Part shown: positions 1 through 9,891 of the stretch, one piece after another
How positions within the stretch are numbered: the first letter of the stretch is position 1
Layout: each line of letters starts with the position of its first letter
Assembly (NCBI RefSeq): GCF_037153985.1
Contig: NZ_JBBAYI010000010.1
Coordinates: forward strand, 186,001 to 250,000
DNA: 64,000 nucleotides
Direction of reading: 5' to 3'
Origin: Emticicia sp037153985
GTDB lineage: Bacteria > Bacteroidota > Bacteroidia > Cytophagales > Spirosomataceae
Position numbers and translations under genes: made by a program
Notes under the pieces: model-generated
Databases searched by the model: none
What the model was told of the DNA's origin: nothing
Seen by the model: only the letters and a program-made list of their open reading frames with translations

Positions 1-1468
1 TGTGGTTTTCGAGTACCAACTGATTAATACGGTTTTCGTTTCCTAACAAAATCGGAATCGCTATTGCATCATCAATTACTTGTTGAGCAGCTTTTAAAAC
101 AGTCAGATTCTCGGCATCAGCAAAAACAACACGTTTTAATTTTTGCTTGGCTTTGGTAATAATTACTTTAGAAAGCGTATTATCTTGACCCAAACGTTTG
201 GATAATTGAGTATCATAAGCCTCCCAGTCTACAATAGGAAATTTAGCTACACCCGTATCCATAGCAGCTTTTGCTACTGCCGGAGCTACCGTCGTAAGTA
301 GGCGAGGGTCAACTGGTTTCGGAATAATATATTTTTTGCCAAAAATCAGGTTGTTTTCGCCATAAGCCAAATTTACAATATCAGGCACTGGCTTTTTAGC
401 AAGTTCAGCTAATGCCCTTACGGCAGCCAGTTTCATTTCTTCGTTAATTACTTTCGAGCGTACATCTAATGCGCCTCTGAATATATAAGGAAACCCTAAC
501 ACGTTGTTTACCTGATTAGGGTAGTCAGAACGCCCCGTGGCAAAAATAATATCTTCGCGGGCAGCCATAGCGTCGTCATAAGAAATTTCAGGAGTAGGAT
601 TTGCCATTGCAAACACAATACAGTCCTTAGCCATCGACTTCACCATTTCCTGATTCAGAATATTTCCTTTCGACAGCCCAATAAAAACATCTGCCCCCAC
701 AAGTGCTTCTGAAAGCGTAGTTTCGGCAGCAATGGTATCGTTAGCAAATTCAATTTTCTTGCCGTCAAGGTTGGTACGGCTTGGGTGAATAAGCCCTTTG
801 CTATCGAACATAAAAATGTTTTTCTTTTGGGCTCCAAGCGAATTATACAAGCGAGTACACGAAATAGCCGAAGCTCCGGCACCATTGATAACAATCTTCA
901 CATCCTCAAATTTTTTGTTTACCAATTCGAGGGCATTTAACAAGGCTGCTGCCGAAATGATGGCTGTTCCGTGCTGGTCGTCGTGCATGACCGGAATATT
1001 CATTTCAGCCTTTAAGCGTTCTTCTATTTCAAAGCATTCAGGTGCTGAAATATCTTCCAGATTAACACCTCCGAAAGTAGGTTCCAGAATCTTTACTGTT
1101 CTTACAAACTCGTCAACATCTTTAGTATTTAGCTCAATGTCAAATACGTCAATGTCGGCATATATCTTGAATAGAAGCCCTTTCCCTTCCATAACGGGTT
1201 TACCAGCTTCCGGGCCAATATCTCCCAAGCCTAATACGGCTGTTCCGTTAGAGATAACAGCTACCAGATTACCTTTGGCGGTATACTTGTAAACGTCTTC
1301 AGGGTTTTCATAAATAGCCATACATGGGTCAGCAACACCAGGAGAATAAGCCAGAGTTAAATCTCTTTGCGTGGCTGTTTCTTTCGAGGGAATCACCTCA
1401 ATTTTACCTGGTCGACCTTTCGCATGGTAATATAAGGCTTCTTCTTTCAATGTTTTCTTAGTACTCAT
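1..1468 (-). CDS. maeB: NADP-dependent malic enzyme with phosphotransacetylase-like tail (3' end cut by window)
   Basis: Oxidative decarboxylation of malate to pyruvate in the cytoplasm, making NADPH. About 489 residues are visible from the ATG at 1466-1468; the stop lies outside the window. Visible motifs: YSPGVADPC near residue 42, NGTAVLGLGDIGPEAG, the HDDQHGTAII block around 160, and a Rossmann stretch INGAGASA near 190. From about residue 430 the sequence continues into the phosphate acetyl/butyryl-transferase-like domain (KLKRVVFADAENLTVL) that makes the long, roughly 760-residue MaeB form. That domain is usually regulatory (acetyl-CoA sensing) rather than catalytic, which is family knowledge. 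A -7-like TACCTTCG is seen on the minus strand at 1495-1502. The family is certain; only the end is missing. Confidence 0.93.
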   Translation of the reverse strand, partial: MSTKKTLKEEALYYHAKGRPGKIEVIPSKETATQRDLTLAYSPGVADPCMAIYENPEDVYKYTAKGNLVAVISNGTAVLGLGDIGPEAGKPVMEGKGLLFKIYADIDVFDIELNTKDVDEFVRTVKILEPTFGGVNLEDISAPECFEIEERLKAEMNIPVMHDDQHGTAIISAAALLNALELVNKKFEDVKIVINGAGASAISCTRLYNSLGAQKKNIFMFDSKGLIHPSRTNLDGKKIEFANDTIAAETTLSEALVGADVFIGLSKGNILNQEMVKSMAKDCIVFAMANPTPEISYDDAMAAREDIIFATGRSDYPNQVNNVLGFPYIFRGALDVRSKVINEEMKLAAVRALAELAKKPVPDIVNLAYGENNLIFGKKYIIPKPVDPRLLTTVAPAVAKAAMDTGVAKFPIVDWEAYDTQLSKRLGQDNTLSKVIITKAKQKLKRVVFADAENLTVLKAAQQVIDDAIAIPILLGNENRINQLVLENH

Positions 1469-1579
1469 TTTCGAATAAATTTTGATTCTAGCCGCGAAGG
1501 TACGCAGAGAATATATTTCGATAGATAGAAAATGTTATTTTTTACGCTGAAACAAGCATTATTTGGCTTAAATATGGGC

Positions 1580-2890
1580 TTATTGCTTAATATTATCGCT
1601 GATAATGTCTTCAAATTTGCCTACATTACTGAAGGCATGGTTCATTTTGGTACGGTCAAACTCATGTTCGTTGTTCGATAACCATACGGTGGCTACTCCA
1701 TTGCCAATAAAATTGGTAATGGCACGGGCTTCTGACATGAATCGGTCAACAGCTAATAGCAAGCCAAGCCCCTCAAGCGGAATTACCTTGATAGCCGTCA
1801 GGGTTGAAGCCAGTACAATAAAACCACTGCCAGTTACACCCGCTGCCCCTTTAGAAGTAACCATCAGAATACCAATAATGGTAAGAATCTGTTGGATATC
1901 CAGATGTACATGAAAAACCTGCGCCAGAAATATCACCGCCATTGAAAGGTAAATAGTGGTGCCGTCCAGATTAAACGAATACCCCGCAGGAACCACTAAG
2001 CCAACCACTGATTTGGAACAACCCATTTTTTCGAGTTTTTCCATAAGCGAGGGTAAGGCCGCTTCAGAAGAAGAAGTGCCTAATACAATCAGTAGTTCCT
2101 CTCTAATATATTTTAGAAAACGCCACAGGTTTATTTTATAGTATTTGAGAATAAAATAAAGCACCACAAATACAAAAATGGCCATAGTTGTGTAAACGGT
2201 AATCATCAGTTTGCCTAAAGGCACCAATGTTTTTATACCATATTTGGCAATTGTGAATGCCATACCCCCAAAAGCTCCGATAGGAGCCAGTAACATTACT
2301 TTGTGTAAAGCCCAGAAAACCTTTTTTGAAATAGGAGTTAAAAAATTTACTACTGCCTGCCGCCCCGAATAATTGCTAAGTATCATGCCCAGTACAATAG
2401 CTATAACCAGCACTTGAAGCGTTACGTTGTCCCAGAAGAACTGAGACCAGCTAAAATCTTGCGCTCCTTTAGTATATTTCGATATATCGCCTTTTTTAAT
2501 TTCGTCAGTAATAACGCCATTACCCGGGCGTAATATATTGGCAACCAAAATACCAATAATTAAGGCAATGGTTGTAACTATTTCAAAATATAACAATGCT
2601 TTGGCGCCAACTTTACCAACTTTTTTCAAATCCCCCATCGATATAATTCCCAATGTGATGGTCAGAAAAATAATCGGATTAATAAATAACTTCACGATAC
2701 TGATGAAAAGGCTACTCAAAAACTCGCTCAGCGTAGTTTTAATTTCAAATTCGGCTATAAAAAGATTGAATTTAACGCCTTTGTCAAGTACAGTTGCCAA
2801 TGCAACATCAGGGTAATAATGGCCTAATAAGATACCTAAAATAATGGCTGTTAATACCCAGAAGGTTAAGTTTGTAGAAAGTTTTTTCAT
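1580..2890 (-). CDS. Dicarboxylate/amino acid:cation symporter (DctA/GltP family)
   Basis: 436-residue inner-membrane secondary transporter that takes up C4-dicarboxylates or acidic amino acids with protons or sodium. The serine-rich hairpin motif TSSSEAALPSLMEKL, the NLDGTTIYLSMAVIFLAQ helix and the TSKGAAGVTGSGFIVLAS segment are all present in the usual order, with about eight hydrophobic helices. Length matches the family. Upstream of malic enzyme on the same strand (about 110 nt apart), so uptake of malate or related acids to feed that enzyme is a plausible inference; the sequence does not decide between glutamate and dicarboxylates. Only 7 nt separate its start from the end of the SnoaL-like gene upstream, so they may be cotranscribed. 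Confidence 0.93.
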   Translation of the reverse strand: MKKLSTNLTFWVLTAIILGILLGHYYPDVALATVLDKGVKFNLFIAEFEIKTTLSEFLSSLFISIVKLFINPIIFLTITLGIISMGDLKKVGKVGAKALLYFEIVTTIALIIGILVANILRPGNGVITDEIKKGDISKYTKGAQDFSWSQFFWDNVTLQVLVIAIVLGMILSNYSGRQAVVNFLTPISKKVFWALHKVMLLAPIGAFGGMAFTIAKYGIKTLVPLGKLMITVYTTMAIFVFVVLYFILKYYKINLWRFLKYIREELLIVLGTSSSEAALPSLMEKLEKMGCSKSVVGLVVPAGYSFNLDGTTIYLSMAVIFLAQVFHVHLDIQQILTIIGILMVTSKGAAGVTGSGFIVLASTLTAIKVIPLEGLGLLLAVDRFMSEARAITNFIGNGVATVWLSNNEHEFDRTKMNHAFSNVGKFEDIISDNIKQ

Positions 2891-2897
2891 GTTTAGG

Positions 2898-3389
2898 TTA
2901 GAGTTTTTTCCCGCTTAGAAACGTGGCTTCATCAATATTTTTACTTGTATCGCTATCAAGTGTTATTTTCCAACGGTTATTAATTTTATGAAGTACAACC
3001 GTGAATTTTCCGTAAAAAGCCGTAGTCTTTTCGTTAGCATCTGTGCTTGTTACTTTATAATAACCAATCTCAAAGGCCGACTCTGTATTGTGTATACGGT
3101 TTTCAAAACGTAACTCAATACTTTGTTTTTTATGTTTACGGAAATTCATTTCATTGCTTTGCTGAATATTGTTGCGGTATTCTTCAAAGGTAAAGATTCG
3201 CTGAGCATCTACCGGAACCCGCATTAAATCTCTTGAATGCAGGTTCATAAAACCTAGCGCATCATAATTGTTATATGCCTTCATGAATGGAATCCAGACT
3301 TGCTCGTTAATTTCGGCTTCAATGGCATCGGTTTGAGCATAAATATTAAAAAAACTACACATCAGAATGATGCAGAGTAGAGTTTTCAT
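2898..3389 (-). CDS. Secreted SnoaL/DUF4440-like small protein
   Basis: 163 residues with a clear signal peptide (MKTLLCIILMCSFFNIYAQ, cleavage after the AQ). The mature part starts with a helix followed by VWIPFMKAYNNYDALGFMNLHS and ends with WKITLDSDTS, the pattern of an NTF2-like (SnoaL/DUF4440) cone fold in which a pocket is formed by a long helix and a curved sheet. No catalytic assignment can be made. The exported location is supported by the signal peptide. A good -7 element (TACATTTG on the minus strand, 3430-3437) lies 40 nt upstream of the ATG, and the symporter gene follows 7 nt after the stop, so this is probably the first gene of a two-gene transcript. Confidence 0.75.
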   Translation of the reverse strand: MKTLLCIILMCSFFNIYAQTDAIEAEINEQVWIPFMKAYNNYDALGFMNLHSRDLMRVPVDAQRIFTFEEYRNNIQQSNEMNFRKHKKQSIELRFENRIHNTESAFEIGYYKVTSTDANEKTTAFYGKFTVVLHKINNRWKITLDSDTSKNIDEATFLSGKKL

Positions 3390-3726
3390 TTGTTTGGTCA
3401 GATAAGTGCAACATTATTAGGTTTCAAAACAAATGTAAGCATTTAATTCTGTTGCACGCTAGCAATGCACTTCTTTTCTTTCCAGACAAGTGGCCTCAGT
3501 ACGTTTGTATAGGTGTCTGATTTAGCCTACCTTTACAGCCGAAACCTTCCAAAAAAACGCTTATTAGTAAAGTTTTAGTTACCTAATGTATAATTTTAAA
3601 CTGATACACTCATTATTTTATGCACTAGCACATAAACATTAGCCAAAATGAATATTTATAATCTGAACTGTAAATACCCAGAAGCTATTAAGCAGTAATT
3701 TAAAGATAATCTGATACGATAAAAAT
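3390..3726. other. Intergenic region with divergent promoters
   Basis: 337 nt between the divergent SnoaL-like and ABC transporter genes. It holds the minus-strand -7 candidate at 3430-3437 and the plus-strand promoter candidate at 3504-3535. The remainder up to 3726 is AT-rich with no convincing reading frame or RNA. Confidence 0.5.
3504..3535 (+). promoter_or_regulatory. Candidate Bacteroidota promoter
   Basis: TTTG (3504-3507), a 20-nt spacer, then TACCTTTA (3528-3535), one base from the TAnnTTTG consensus. It points to the ABC transporter, but would leave a leader of about 185 nt, so a nearer promoter may exist. Confidence 0.4.
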
Positions 3727-5556
3727 ATGGCTGCACACCCCAAACAACCCGAAGAAAAAATAAATATTAGCCAACGATTAAGAGCTTTAAACAATTTACC
3801 TGCCTTTGTAAAAGAAGTATACAGAATATCACCGCGTTTTACAATTATCAATATACTATTAAGGGTACTACGGGCGGCTATTCCAATTCTGACGCTGTAT
3901 ATAGCAAAATTAATTATTGATGAAGTAATTATAATTATTGGAAACAAAAGTTCAGATTTTCAGCATTTATGGCTATTGATTATTCTGGAATTTGGTTTTA
4001 TAATTATTAGCGATATACTTAATCGAGGCATTAGTTTGACAGATACTTTGCTTGCAGAACTGTTCTCTAACGAAACATCAATAAAGCTCATGAACCACGC
4101 TGCCTCGCTGGACCTTGCCCAGTTCGAGGATGCTGCTTTTTATGATAAACTCGAAAGAGCAAGACAATATATTTCGACTAGAGCCAGCCTGTTGTCACAG
4201 TTATTTGGGCAATTGCAAGATGTTATTACCATGAGTGGCCTGCTTATCGGATTAATAACATTAAATCCGTGGCTGATATTATTACTATTAGTTGCAGTGG
4301 TACCCTCATTTGCAGGAGAATTAAACTTTAATACAAAAAATTATTTACTGCAAAGAAAATGGACTCCCCAACGCCGGCAATTAGACTATTACCGCTATAC
4401 AGGGGCTAGTGATGAGACCGCCAAGGAAATAAAACTTTTTCATTTGTCCGATTTCCTGATTAAGCGTTTTACTGATTTATCAAGAAATTATTTTGATGAA
4501 ACCAAAAAACTGGCCGTCAAGCGGGCTTTATGGGGGAGTGCATTAGGTGCTATTGGTACAATAGGCTATTTTTCTGCTTACAGTATTATTGTTTTTGAAA
4601 CAGTTAAAGGCGTAATAACCATAGGGGGGCTAACATTCCTTACAGGGGCGTTTAGGCAATTACAATCTTTACTCGAAGGCGTATTGTCTCGTTTTACGAG
4701 TATTTCTCAGGGAGCTTTGTATCTGAACGACTTATTTGATTTTTATCAGATAAAGCCTTCTATTGTTTCGCCTGCTGTGCCAAGACCTATACCTAACCCT
4801 ATTAGAGAGGGTTTTCGTTTTGAAAACGTAGGGTTTAAATATCCGAACTCTGACAATTGGGCAAGTCGTAACCTTTCTTTTACATTAAAAGCTGGAGAAA
4901 AACTGGCTCTGGTAGGAGAGAACGGCTCTGGAAAAACCACCATAGTTAAGTTGTTAACACGCCTGTATGACCCCGACGAAGGCAGAATCTTGCTGGATGG
5001 ATACGATTTAAAAGAATATGACTTAGTAGAATTAAGGCAACAAATAGGTGTGATTTTTCAGGATTTTCTGCGTTTCCAGTTTACGGCCGGCGATAACATT
5101 GCCGTAGGAGACCTAAATTCATTAGGTGACTTGCCGGTATTGCAAAGAGCGGCGAGTCAGAGTCTTGCCGATGCCGTCATAGAAAAACTCCCATTACAAT
5201 ATAATCAACTTCTGGGTAGGCGTTTCGCGAAAGGAGTTGAGCTATCGGGCGGAGAGTGGCAGAAAATCGCACTGGCAAGAGCATACCTCAGAGAAGCCAA
5301 TGTGGTTATTCTGGATGAACCAACCGCCGCGCTCGATGCCCGTTCTGAATATGAGGTGTTCCGTCGCTTTGCCGAGCTTACTATGGGTAAAACAGCAGTA
5401 CTTATTTCACATCGATTCTCTACTGTCAGAATGGCTGACCGCATTCTGGTTCTGGATAAAGGACATATTCTGGAAATGGGTAGCCACGAAGAGCTATTAG
5501 CCAATAATGGCCGCTATGCTGAGTTATTTTATTTACAGGCCGAGGGGTACAGGTAA
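3727..5556 (+). CDS. ABC exporter, fused membrane and ATPase domains
   Basis: 609-residue half-transporter of the exporter type, expected to work as a homodimer in the inner membrane. The N-terminal 330 residues carry about six hydrophobic helices (for example PILTLYIAKLIIDEV and LWLLIILEFGFIIIS). The ATPase domain follows: Walker A GENGSGKTT near residue 396, Q-loop GVIFQDF, signature LSGGEWQKIALARA near 504, Walker B VVILDEPTAALD, and H-loop LISHRFSTV. Complete, with normal length. The substrate cannot be read from the sequence; lipid, peptide or drug export are all possible. Stands alone, ends at a bidirectional hairpin shared with recQ. Confidence 0.92.
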   Translation: MAAHPKQPEEKINISQRLRALNNLPAFVKEVYRISPRFTIINILLRVLRAAIPILTLYIAKLIIDEVIIIIGNKSSDFQHLWLLIILEFGFIIISDILNRGISLTDTLLAELFSNETSIKLMNHAASLDLAQFEDAAFYDKLERARQYISTRASLLSQLFGQLQDVITMSGLLIGLITLNPWLILLLLVAVVPSFAGELNFNTKNYLLQRKWTPQRRQLDYYRYTGASDETAKEIKLFHLSDFLIKRFTDLSRNYFDETKKLAVKRALWGSALGAIGTIGYFSAYSIIVFETVKGVITIGGLTFLTGAFRQLQSLLEGVLSRFTSISQGALYLNDLFDFYQIKPSIVSPAVPRPIPNPIREGFRFENVGFKYPNSDNWASRNLSFTLKAGEKLALVGENGSGKTTIVKLLTRLYDPDEGRILLDGYDLKEYDLVELRQQIGVIFQDFLRFQFTAGDNIAVGDLNSLGDLPVLQRAASQSLADAVIEKLPLQYNQLLGRRFAKGVELSGGEWQKIALARAYLREANVVILDEPTAALDARSEYEVFRRFAELTMGKTAVLISHRFSTVRMADRILVLDKGHILEMGSHEELLANNGRYAELFYLQAEGYR

Positions 5557-5592
5557 ATCTCCAATCCTGTATTCGATCGATATTTTTTAGGT

Positions 5593-5620
5593 AAAGTAGC
5601 CATTAACTGGCTACTTTTAT
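5593..5620. terminator. Bidirectional terminator between ABC exporter and recQ
   Basis: Perfect 10-bp stem AAAGTAGCCA (5593-5602) / TGGCTACTTT (5608-5617) with a 5-nt loop, T-rich on both strands, between two convergent genes. Confidence 0.85.
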
Positions 5621-5658
5621 AGAATTTATTAGCTAGCCATTTTACCGTAATCAAGTAT

Positions 5659-7797
5659 TTACACATCCCACAAAGCTATGGCAATTCTTAATTTGCCATA
5701 ATCATAAAGTCCTTCTAAATCTTCAAAAAGTGGTTTTAAGGCATCGCCTTTTTGCATATTAAGGCGCATAGCTGCGGCTATTATCTGATTATACTCATAG
5801 CTCGGAATTAAATCTCGCAGGTTAATATCATTACCTTCTTCATGTAATTTTACTAAATGGCTTATGACAGTTACGGTACTCAGATTTCGCCTCATCGCAA
5901 TATCTTCAACAGATAGACCTTTCTGATACAAATCGAGCGTTTCAGTATAAGTAAAGCCTTTGGCGATACGTGTTTTGCCACCTTCAGAGTTTTCACGAAC
6001 AAAATCAAGAATCTCGTTAATAAACTTTTCACCGAATTGTCGGAATTTCTGTTCCCCAACACCCGACACCGCCAACATTTGTATTTTATTGATAGGTCTT
6101 TTTTGTGCCATGTCCGACAAGGTAGCATCCGAAAATATTACAAACGGAGGCAGGTTTTGTTCGTCAGCCAATTTTTTGCGCAACACACGCAAGCGGTCAA
6201 ACAGTGCATCTTTAATAACTTCTTTTTTCGATTTCTCGCGAGGCATTTCTTCTTCTTGTCGGGCCTTTTTAACTTCATAAGGTTCAAACCTCACGAGCGG
6301 AACCTTTTTCTCTCCTTTAAGCACCTGCCACGAAACAGCATTCAGTTTCAAAGAGTGGCGTTCATCATAGGCAATATCAATAATACCCGAATTAAGCATT
6401 TGTGTAATGTAGTCGGCCCATTCTTCATATTTTAATTCTTTTCCTACACCAAAAGTTTTCAGTGTCTGAAAATTATGCTCAAATACATTACGGTTCTGGG
6501 CTCCTCTCAGAATATCAATCAGTAAACCCATAGCTACTTTTTCGTTAGTACGGGCAATGCCCGACAACGCCTTTTGGGTCAGAATAGTGGCATCAAATTT
6601 CACGGGCGGATTACGGCACACATCACAATTGCCACAATCTTTCTGAGCATCTTCGTTAAAATAACTTAGAAGCACCCTTCTCCGGCAAATTTCTGATTCT
6701 GCATACTGTTTCATTCGGTCGAGCTTAGCCAGTTGCACTTCTTTCATATTGTCGGGCAACTCCGAGTTCTGAATCATTTCCTTTCGGGTAATAATGTCAG
6801 CAAAACTGTAAAACAGTAGCGTGTCTGAAGGAAGGCCGTCACGTCCGGCACGGCCAATCTCCTGATAAAAGCTCTCAACATTCGAGGGTAAGCTATAATG
6901 TATCACAAAACGCACATTTGACTTATCGATACCCATCCCAAAGGCAATTGTGGCAACCATTACCTGAATTTCATCTTTGATAAAAGCATCTTGTACCTCT
7001 GAGCGTGTCTGAGCATCAATACCAGCATGGTAGTGCATGGCTCTAATACCTAATTTCCGTAAGCCTTCGGCTACTTCCTCTGTATTTTTTCTGCTAAGGC
7101 AATAAATAATACCAGACTCGTTGCTGCGCTTTGCAATAAACTGCTGAATCACCTTTAGCCTGTTTCTACCCGGCAGAACCGATAAACCAAGATTGGGCCT
7201 GTCAAAAGAAGCAATAAATGTTTTGGCTTCCGAAATCCCCAATTGTTTCAGAATATCTTTTCTAGTAACGCGGTCGGCAGTAGCTGTTAAAGCAACCATC
7301 GGAACTTCAGGAAACGTTTTTTTTAGAATATGTAACTGAGTATATTCAGGTCTGAAATCATGCCCCCATGTTGAAACACAATGTGATTCGTCAACGGCAA
7401 TCAGAGTAACCCTAAGCGTTTTAATAAAATCAAGATAATTGGGCGATAGTAGTTTTTCGGGTGATATATAAAGTAACCTCAATTCACCAGAGCGGCATCT
7501 GGTTTCGATGTCGCGTTGTTCGGCCCCCGACAAAGTGCTGTTAATATAAGCTGCCGATACACCGTTGGCCTGTAAAGCCTGTACTTGGTCTTTCATTAAG
7601 GCAATAAGCGGAGAAATAACCAGTGTTAATCCGTCAAAAACTAGTGCAGGTACCTGAAAACAAATAGATTTTCCACCTCCGGTGGGCATAAGAACCAGAC
7701 AATCCTGTTTGGCTAAAATTGTGTCGATAATTTCAGATTGAAGCGGGCGGAAGGTGTCATAACCAAAATATTTTTTAAGAACCTGTTCTTTTGTCAT
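5659..7797 (-). CDS. recQ: ATP-dependent DNA helicase RecQ
   Basis: 712 residues; 3'-5' DNA helicase of recombination repair. Walker A PTGGGKS at residues 38-44, DESH box at 136-139, ATADRVT motif III, and the SF2 motif VI region GIDKSNVRFVIH...QEIGRAGRDG are intact. The zinc-binding cysteines are seen in CRRRVLLSYF and CGNCDVC (about 370-395), followed by the RQC winged helix, an HRDC domain (about 525-600) and a C-terminal HTH segment (LSVEDIAMRRNLSTVTVISHLVKLH). This is the long RecQ form common in Bacteroidota. Translated from the ATG at 7795-7797; divergent from the M28 peptidase gene. Confidence 0.96.
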   Translation of the reverse strand: MTKEQVLKKYFGYDTFRPLQSEIIDTILAKQDCLVLMPTGGGKSICFQVPALVFDGLTLVISPLIALMKDQVQALQANGVSAAYINSTLSGAEQRDIETRCRSGELRLLYISPEKLLSPNYLDFIKTLRVTLIAVDESHCVSTWGHDFRPEYTQLHILKKTFPEVPMVALTATADRVTRKDILKQLGISEAKTFIASFDRPNLGLSVLPGRNRLKVIQQFIAKRSNESGIIYCLSRKNTEEVAEGLRKLGIRAMHYHAGIDAQTRSEVQDAFIKDEIQVMVATIAFGMGIDKSNVRFVIHYSLPSNVESFYQEIGRAGRDGLPSDTLLFYSFADIITRKEMIQNSELPDNMKEVQLAKLDRMKQYAESEICRRRVLLSYFNEDAQKDCGNCDVCRNPPVKFDATILTQKALSGIARTNEKVAMGLLIDILRGAQNRNVFEHNFQTLKTFGVGKELKYEEWADYITQMLNSGIIDIAYDERHSLKLNAVSWQVLKGEKKVPLVRFEPYEVKKARQEEEMPREKSKKEVIKDALFDRLRVLRKKLADEQNLPPFVIFSDATLSDMAQKRPINKIQMLAVSGVGEQKFRQFGEKFINEILDFVRENSEGGKTRIAKGFTYTETLDLYQKGLSVEDIAMRRNLSTVTVISHLVKLHEEGNDINLRDLIPSYEYNQIIAAAMRLNMQKGDALKPLFEDLEGLYDYGKLRIAIALWDV

Positions 7798-7865
7798 GTG
7801 TAGTTATACTATTTCTTTTTTTAACAAAATAATGAATAAATCTGAAATCTGTCTATAAAACCTTT

Positions 7866-7873
7866 TATTTTTA
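7866..7873 (+). promoter_or_regulatory. Candidate -7 element for the M28 peptidase gene
   Basis: TATTTTTA 34 nt before the ATG; the -33 region (TCTG) is a poor match to TTTG, so confidence is limited. Confidence 0.35.
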
Positions 7874-7906
7874 CAATTTATTATTTCAACAAACCTAAAG
7901 TATCGT

Positions 7907-9520
7907 ATGAAAAAACGCCTCTTAGCCTTTATTTTTTTTAGTTCTTACACCTTCGTTAACGCGCAAAGCAACCCGCAGGAAAAATCAGTTCAATATGCCG
8001 CAACCATTTCTGCCGATGATTTAAAACGCCACCTGACTTATATTGCCTCAGACAGCCTTGAAGGACGTGATACCGGCTCGAAAGGCCAACGCAAAGCCGC
8101 CGATTATATTGCCAAGCACTTTGCTGACTTGGGCTTGCAAGCCATTGTGCCAAATGCAAATGGCGAAAAAGGATATTTTCAGTTTTTTAATTTATACAGA
8201 AAAGGCTGGAAAGATGCCTATATAAAAATAGGAAATAAGAAAAAAGAATTCTTTAAAGACTATTATCCGAACGGCTTAACGAGTATTCCGAAGGAAGAAT
8301 CAGTTAAAGTAGCTTTTGTAGGCTATGGTATTGAAAGCGATACCTACAACGATTACAAAGATATTGATGTAAAAGACAAAGCCATTATTATGCTTGAAGG
8401 CGAACCTAAAGATAAAGAAGGTAAATACCGCCTCACTAAAGCCGGAGAAAAATCGGACTGGGAAGATAAAACAGGTTTACAAAAGAAAATGAATATTGCA
8501 TTGAACAAAGGGGCAAAAATGTTTTTTGTTGTTTCTGCCTCAGATGCTTCTGAGTTCAAAAGTCTGGCAGCCGAAAGAAAAGTAGTTCTTTCACGCTTTA
8601 ACCGGATGTCTTTTACCGAATCGCCAACCCCTGAACAAGCGTCCTCAAACCCGACTTTCTATATTTCAAAGGAAATGGCAGCAGAAATGCTGGCTATAAA
8701 ACCCAAGAAAATGGCCAAGCTTGTCGATAAAATTACAAGCACCGGTGTAAGTACGGCAGCTAGTGCAAAGGAGTCGACCGTATCAGTAAAGGCCGAAAGG
8801 GGAGAAGTACCTATTGAGACACAGAATGTGCTGGGCTTTTTGGAAGGAACCGACAAAAAAGATGAAGTTGTGCTGATTACGGCTCATTACGACCACGTAG
8901 GTGTTCAGAACGGGCAAATTTATAATGGAGCAGATGATGACGGTAGCGGCACCTGCGCTGTATTAGAAATAGCCGAAGCATTTGCCAAAGCCAAGAAGGA
9001 AGGTGCTGGCCCACGCAGAAGTATCCTGTTCATGACCGTAACAGGCGAAGAAAAAGGCTTGTTAGGCTCACAATATTACACAGATAAAAACCCGATTATA
9101 CCTATTAGTAATTCGGTTTGTGACCTGAACATCGACATGATTGGCCGTATCGACAAAGAACACGCACCACGTCAGGATTATGTTTATCTGATAGGCTCTG
9201 ATAAATTATCTTCAGAATTACACAAAATAAGCGAAGAAACAAACAATAAATTTATCAATTATCAGTTAGATTATACATACAATGACCCTAAAGACCCTAA
9301 TCGTTTTTATTACCGTTCGGATCATTACAACTTCGCAAAACATAAAATACCTGTTATCTTCTATTTTACAGGCGTACATGAAGATTATCATCGTCCGGGA
9401 GACGACGTTGAAAAAATACTTTTCCCGAAATATCAGCAGATAGCCCGTTTAGTATTTCATACAGCCTGGGAGGTAGCGAACCGTGAAGAAAGAATTAAGG
9501 TTGATAGTAATAAGCCTTGA
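7907..9520 (+). CDS. Secreted M28-family zinc aminopeptidase
   Basis: 537 residues with a signal peptide (KKRLLAFIFFSSYTFVNAQ). A protease-associated-like insert lies in the first half. The M28 metal ligands are visible in order: HYDHVG and NGADDDGSGT (about residues 328-348), TGEEKGLLGS (catalytic Glu pair, about 381), NIDMIGR (about 405) and the final histidine in EDYHRPGDD (about 500). These predict a co-catalytic two-zinc exopeptidase in the periplasm or outside the cell. No sorting domain is seen at the C-terminus, so periplasmic location is the simplest reading. Single-gene unit; ends 370 nt before the TonB cluster. Confidence 0.93.
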   Translation: MKKRLLAFIFFSSYTFVNAQSNPQEKSVQYAATISADDLKRHLTYIASDSLEGRDTGSKGQRKAADYIAKHFADLGLQAIVPNANGEKGYFQFFNLYRKGWKDAYIKIGNKKKEFFKDYYPNGLTSIPKEESVKVAFVGYGIESDTYNDYKDIDVKDKAIIMLEGEPKDKEGKYRLTKAGEKSDWEDKTGLQKKMNIALNKGAKMFFVVSASDASEFKSLAAERKVVLSRFNRMSFTESPTPEQASSNPTFYISKEMAAEMLAIKPKKMAKLVDKITSTGVSTAASAKESTVSVKAERGEVPIETQNVLGFLEGTDKKDEVVLITAHYDHVGVQNGQIYNGADDDGSGTCAVLEIAEAFAKAKKEGAGPRRSILFMTVTGEEKGLLGSQYYTDKNPIIPISNSVCDLNIDMIGRIDKEHAPRQDYVYLIGSDKLSSELHKISEETNNKFINYQLDYTYNDPKDPNRFYYRSDHYNFAKHKIPVIFYFTGVHEDYHRPGDDVEKILFPKYQQIARLVFHTAWEVANREERIKVDSNKP

Positions 9521-9891
9521 CGAGTGAGATTTTGATAAAAAGGGCTTGTATTTTTTAAGGAAATATTTATGAACGAATTTTTTAGTTATAGCTCAGAATC
9601 CTAAATATTTAACTGTCTGATAATGAAAAAGTTATGTTTTCTGGCCCTACATTAAATCTAAATAATTAATCTTTAAAAAGTACAAAAGAATGATTTGCTA
9701 ATAAAAAATTATCATGTTTGATATTTTTTGTTTCAACGATTTTGCTTAAACTTGTCCCATGATTGAAAAGAATATGTAATAGGTTTTAACAAAATTTTCT
9801 TTTAGTAATATTCTTTCTTTTAAAATTTTCACTTTTATTTACCAAAAAATTCATTGTTTCATTTTTTAAAACCCTAAAAATTTCAAAGCTA
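9521..9891. other. Long AT-rich intergenic region before the TonB cluster
   Basis: 371 nt, very AT-rich. Contains a weak stem (AGCC at 9509-9512 with GGCT near 9542, long loop) that could end the peptidase transcript, and several TTTG boxes (9694, 9717, 9727, 9741) but no spacing that fits the promoter consensus well. No reading frame is supported. Confidence 0.4.

Noticed and set aside
798..1292. 164-codon plus-strand frame inside malic enzyme
   Set aside because: Antisense to a clear malic enzyme sequence; no recognisable domain.
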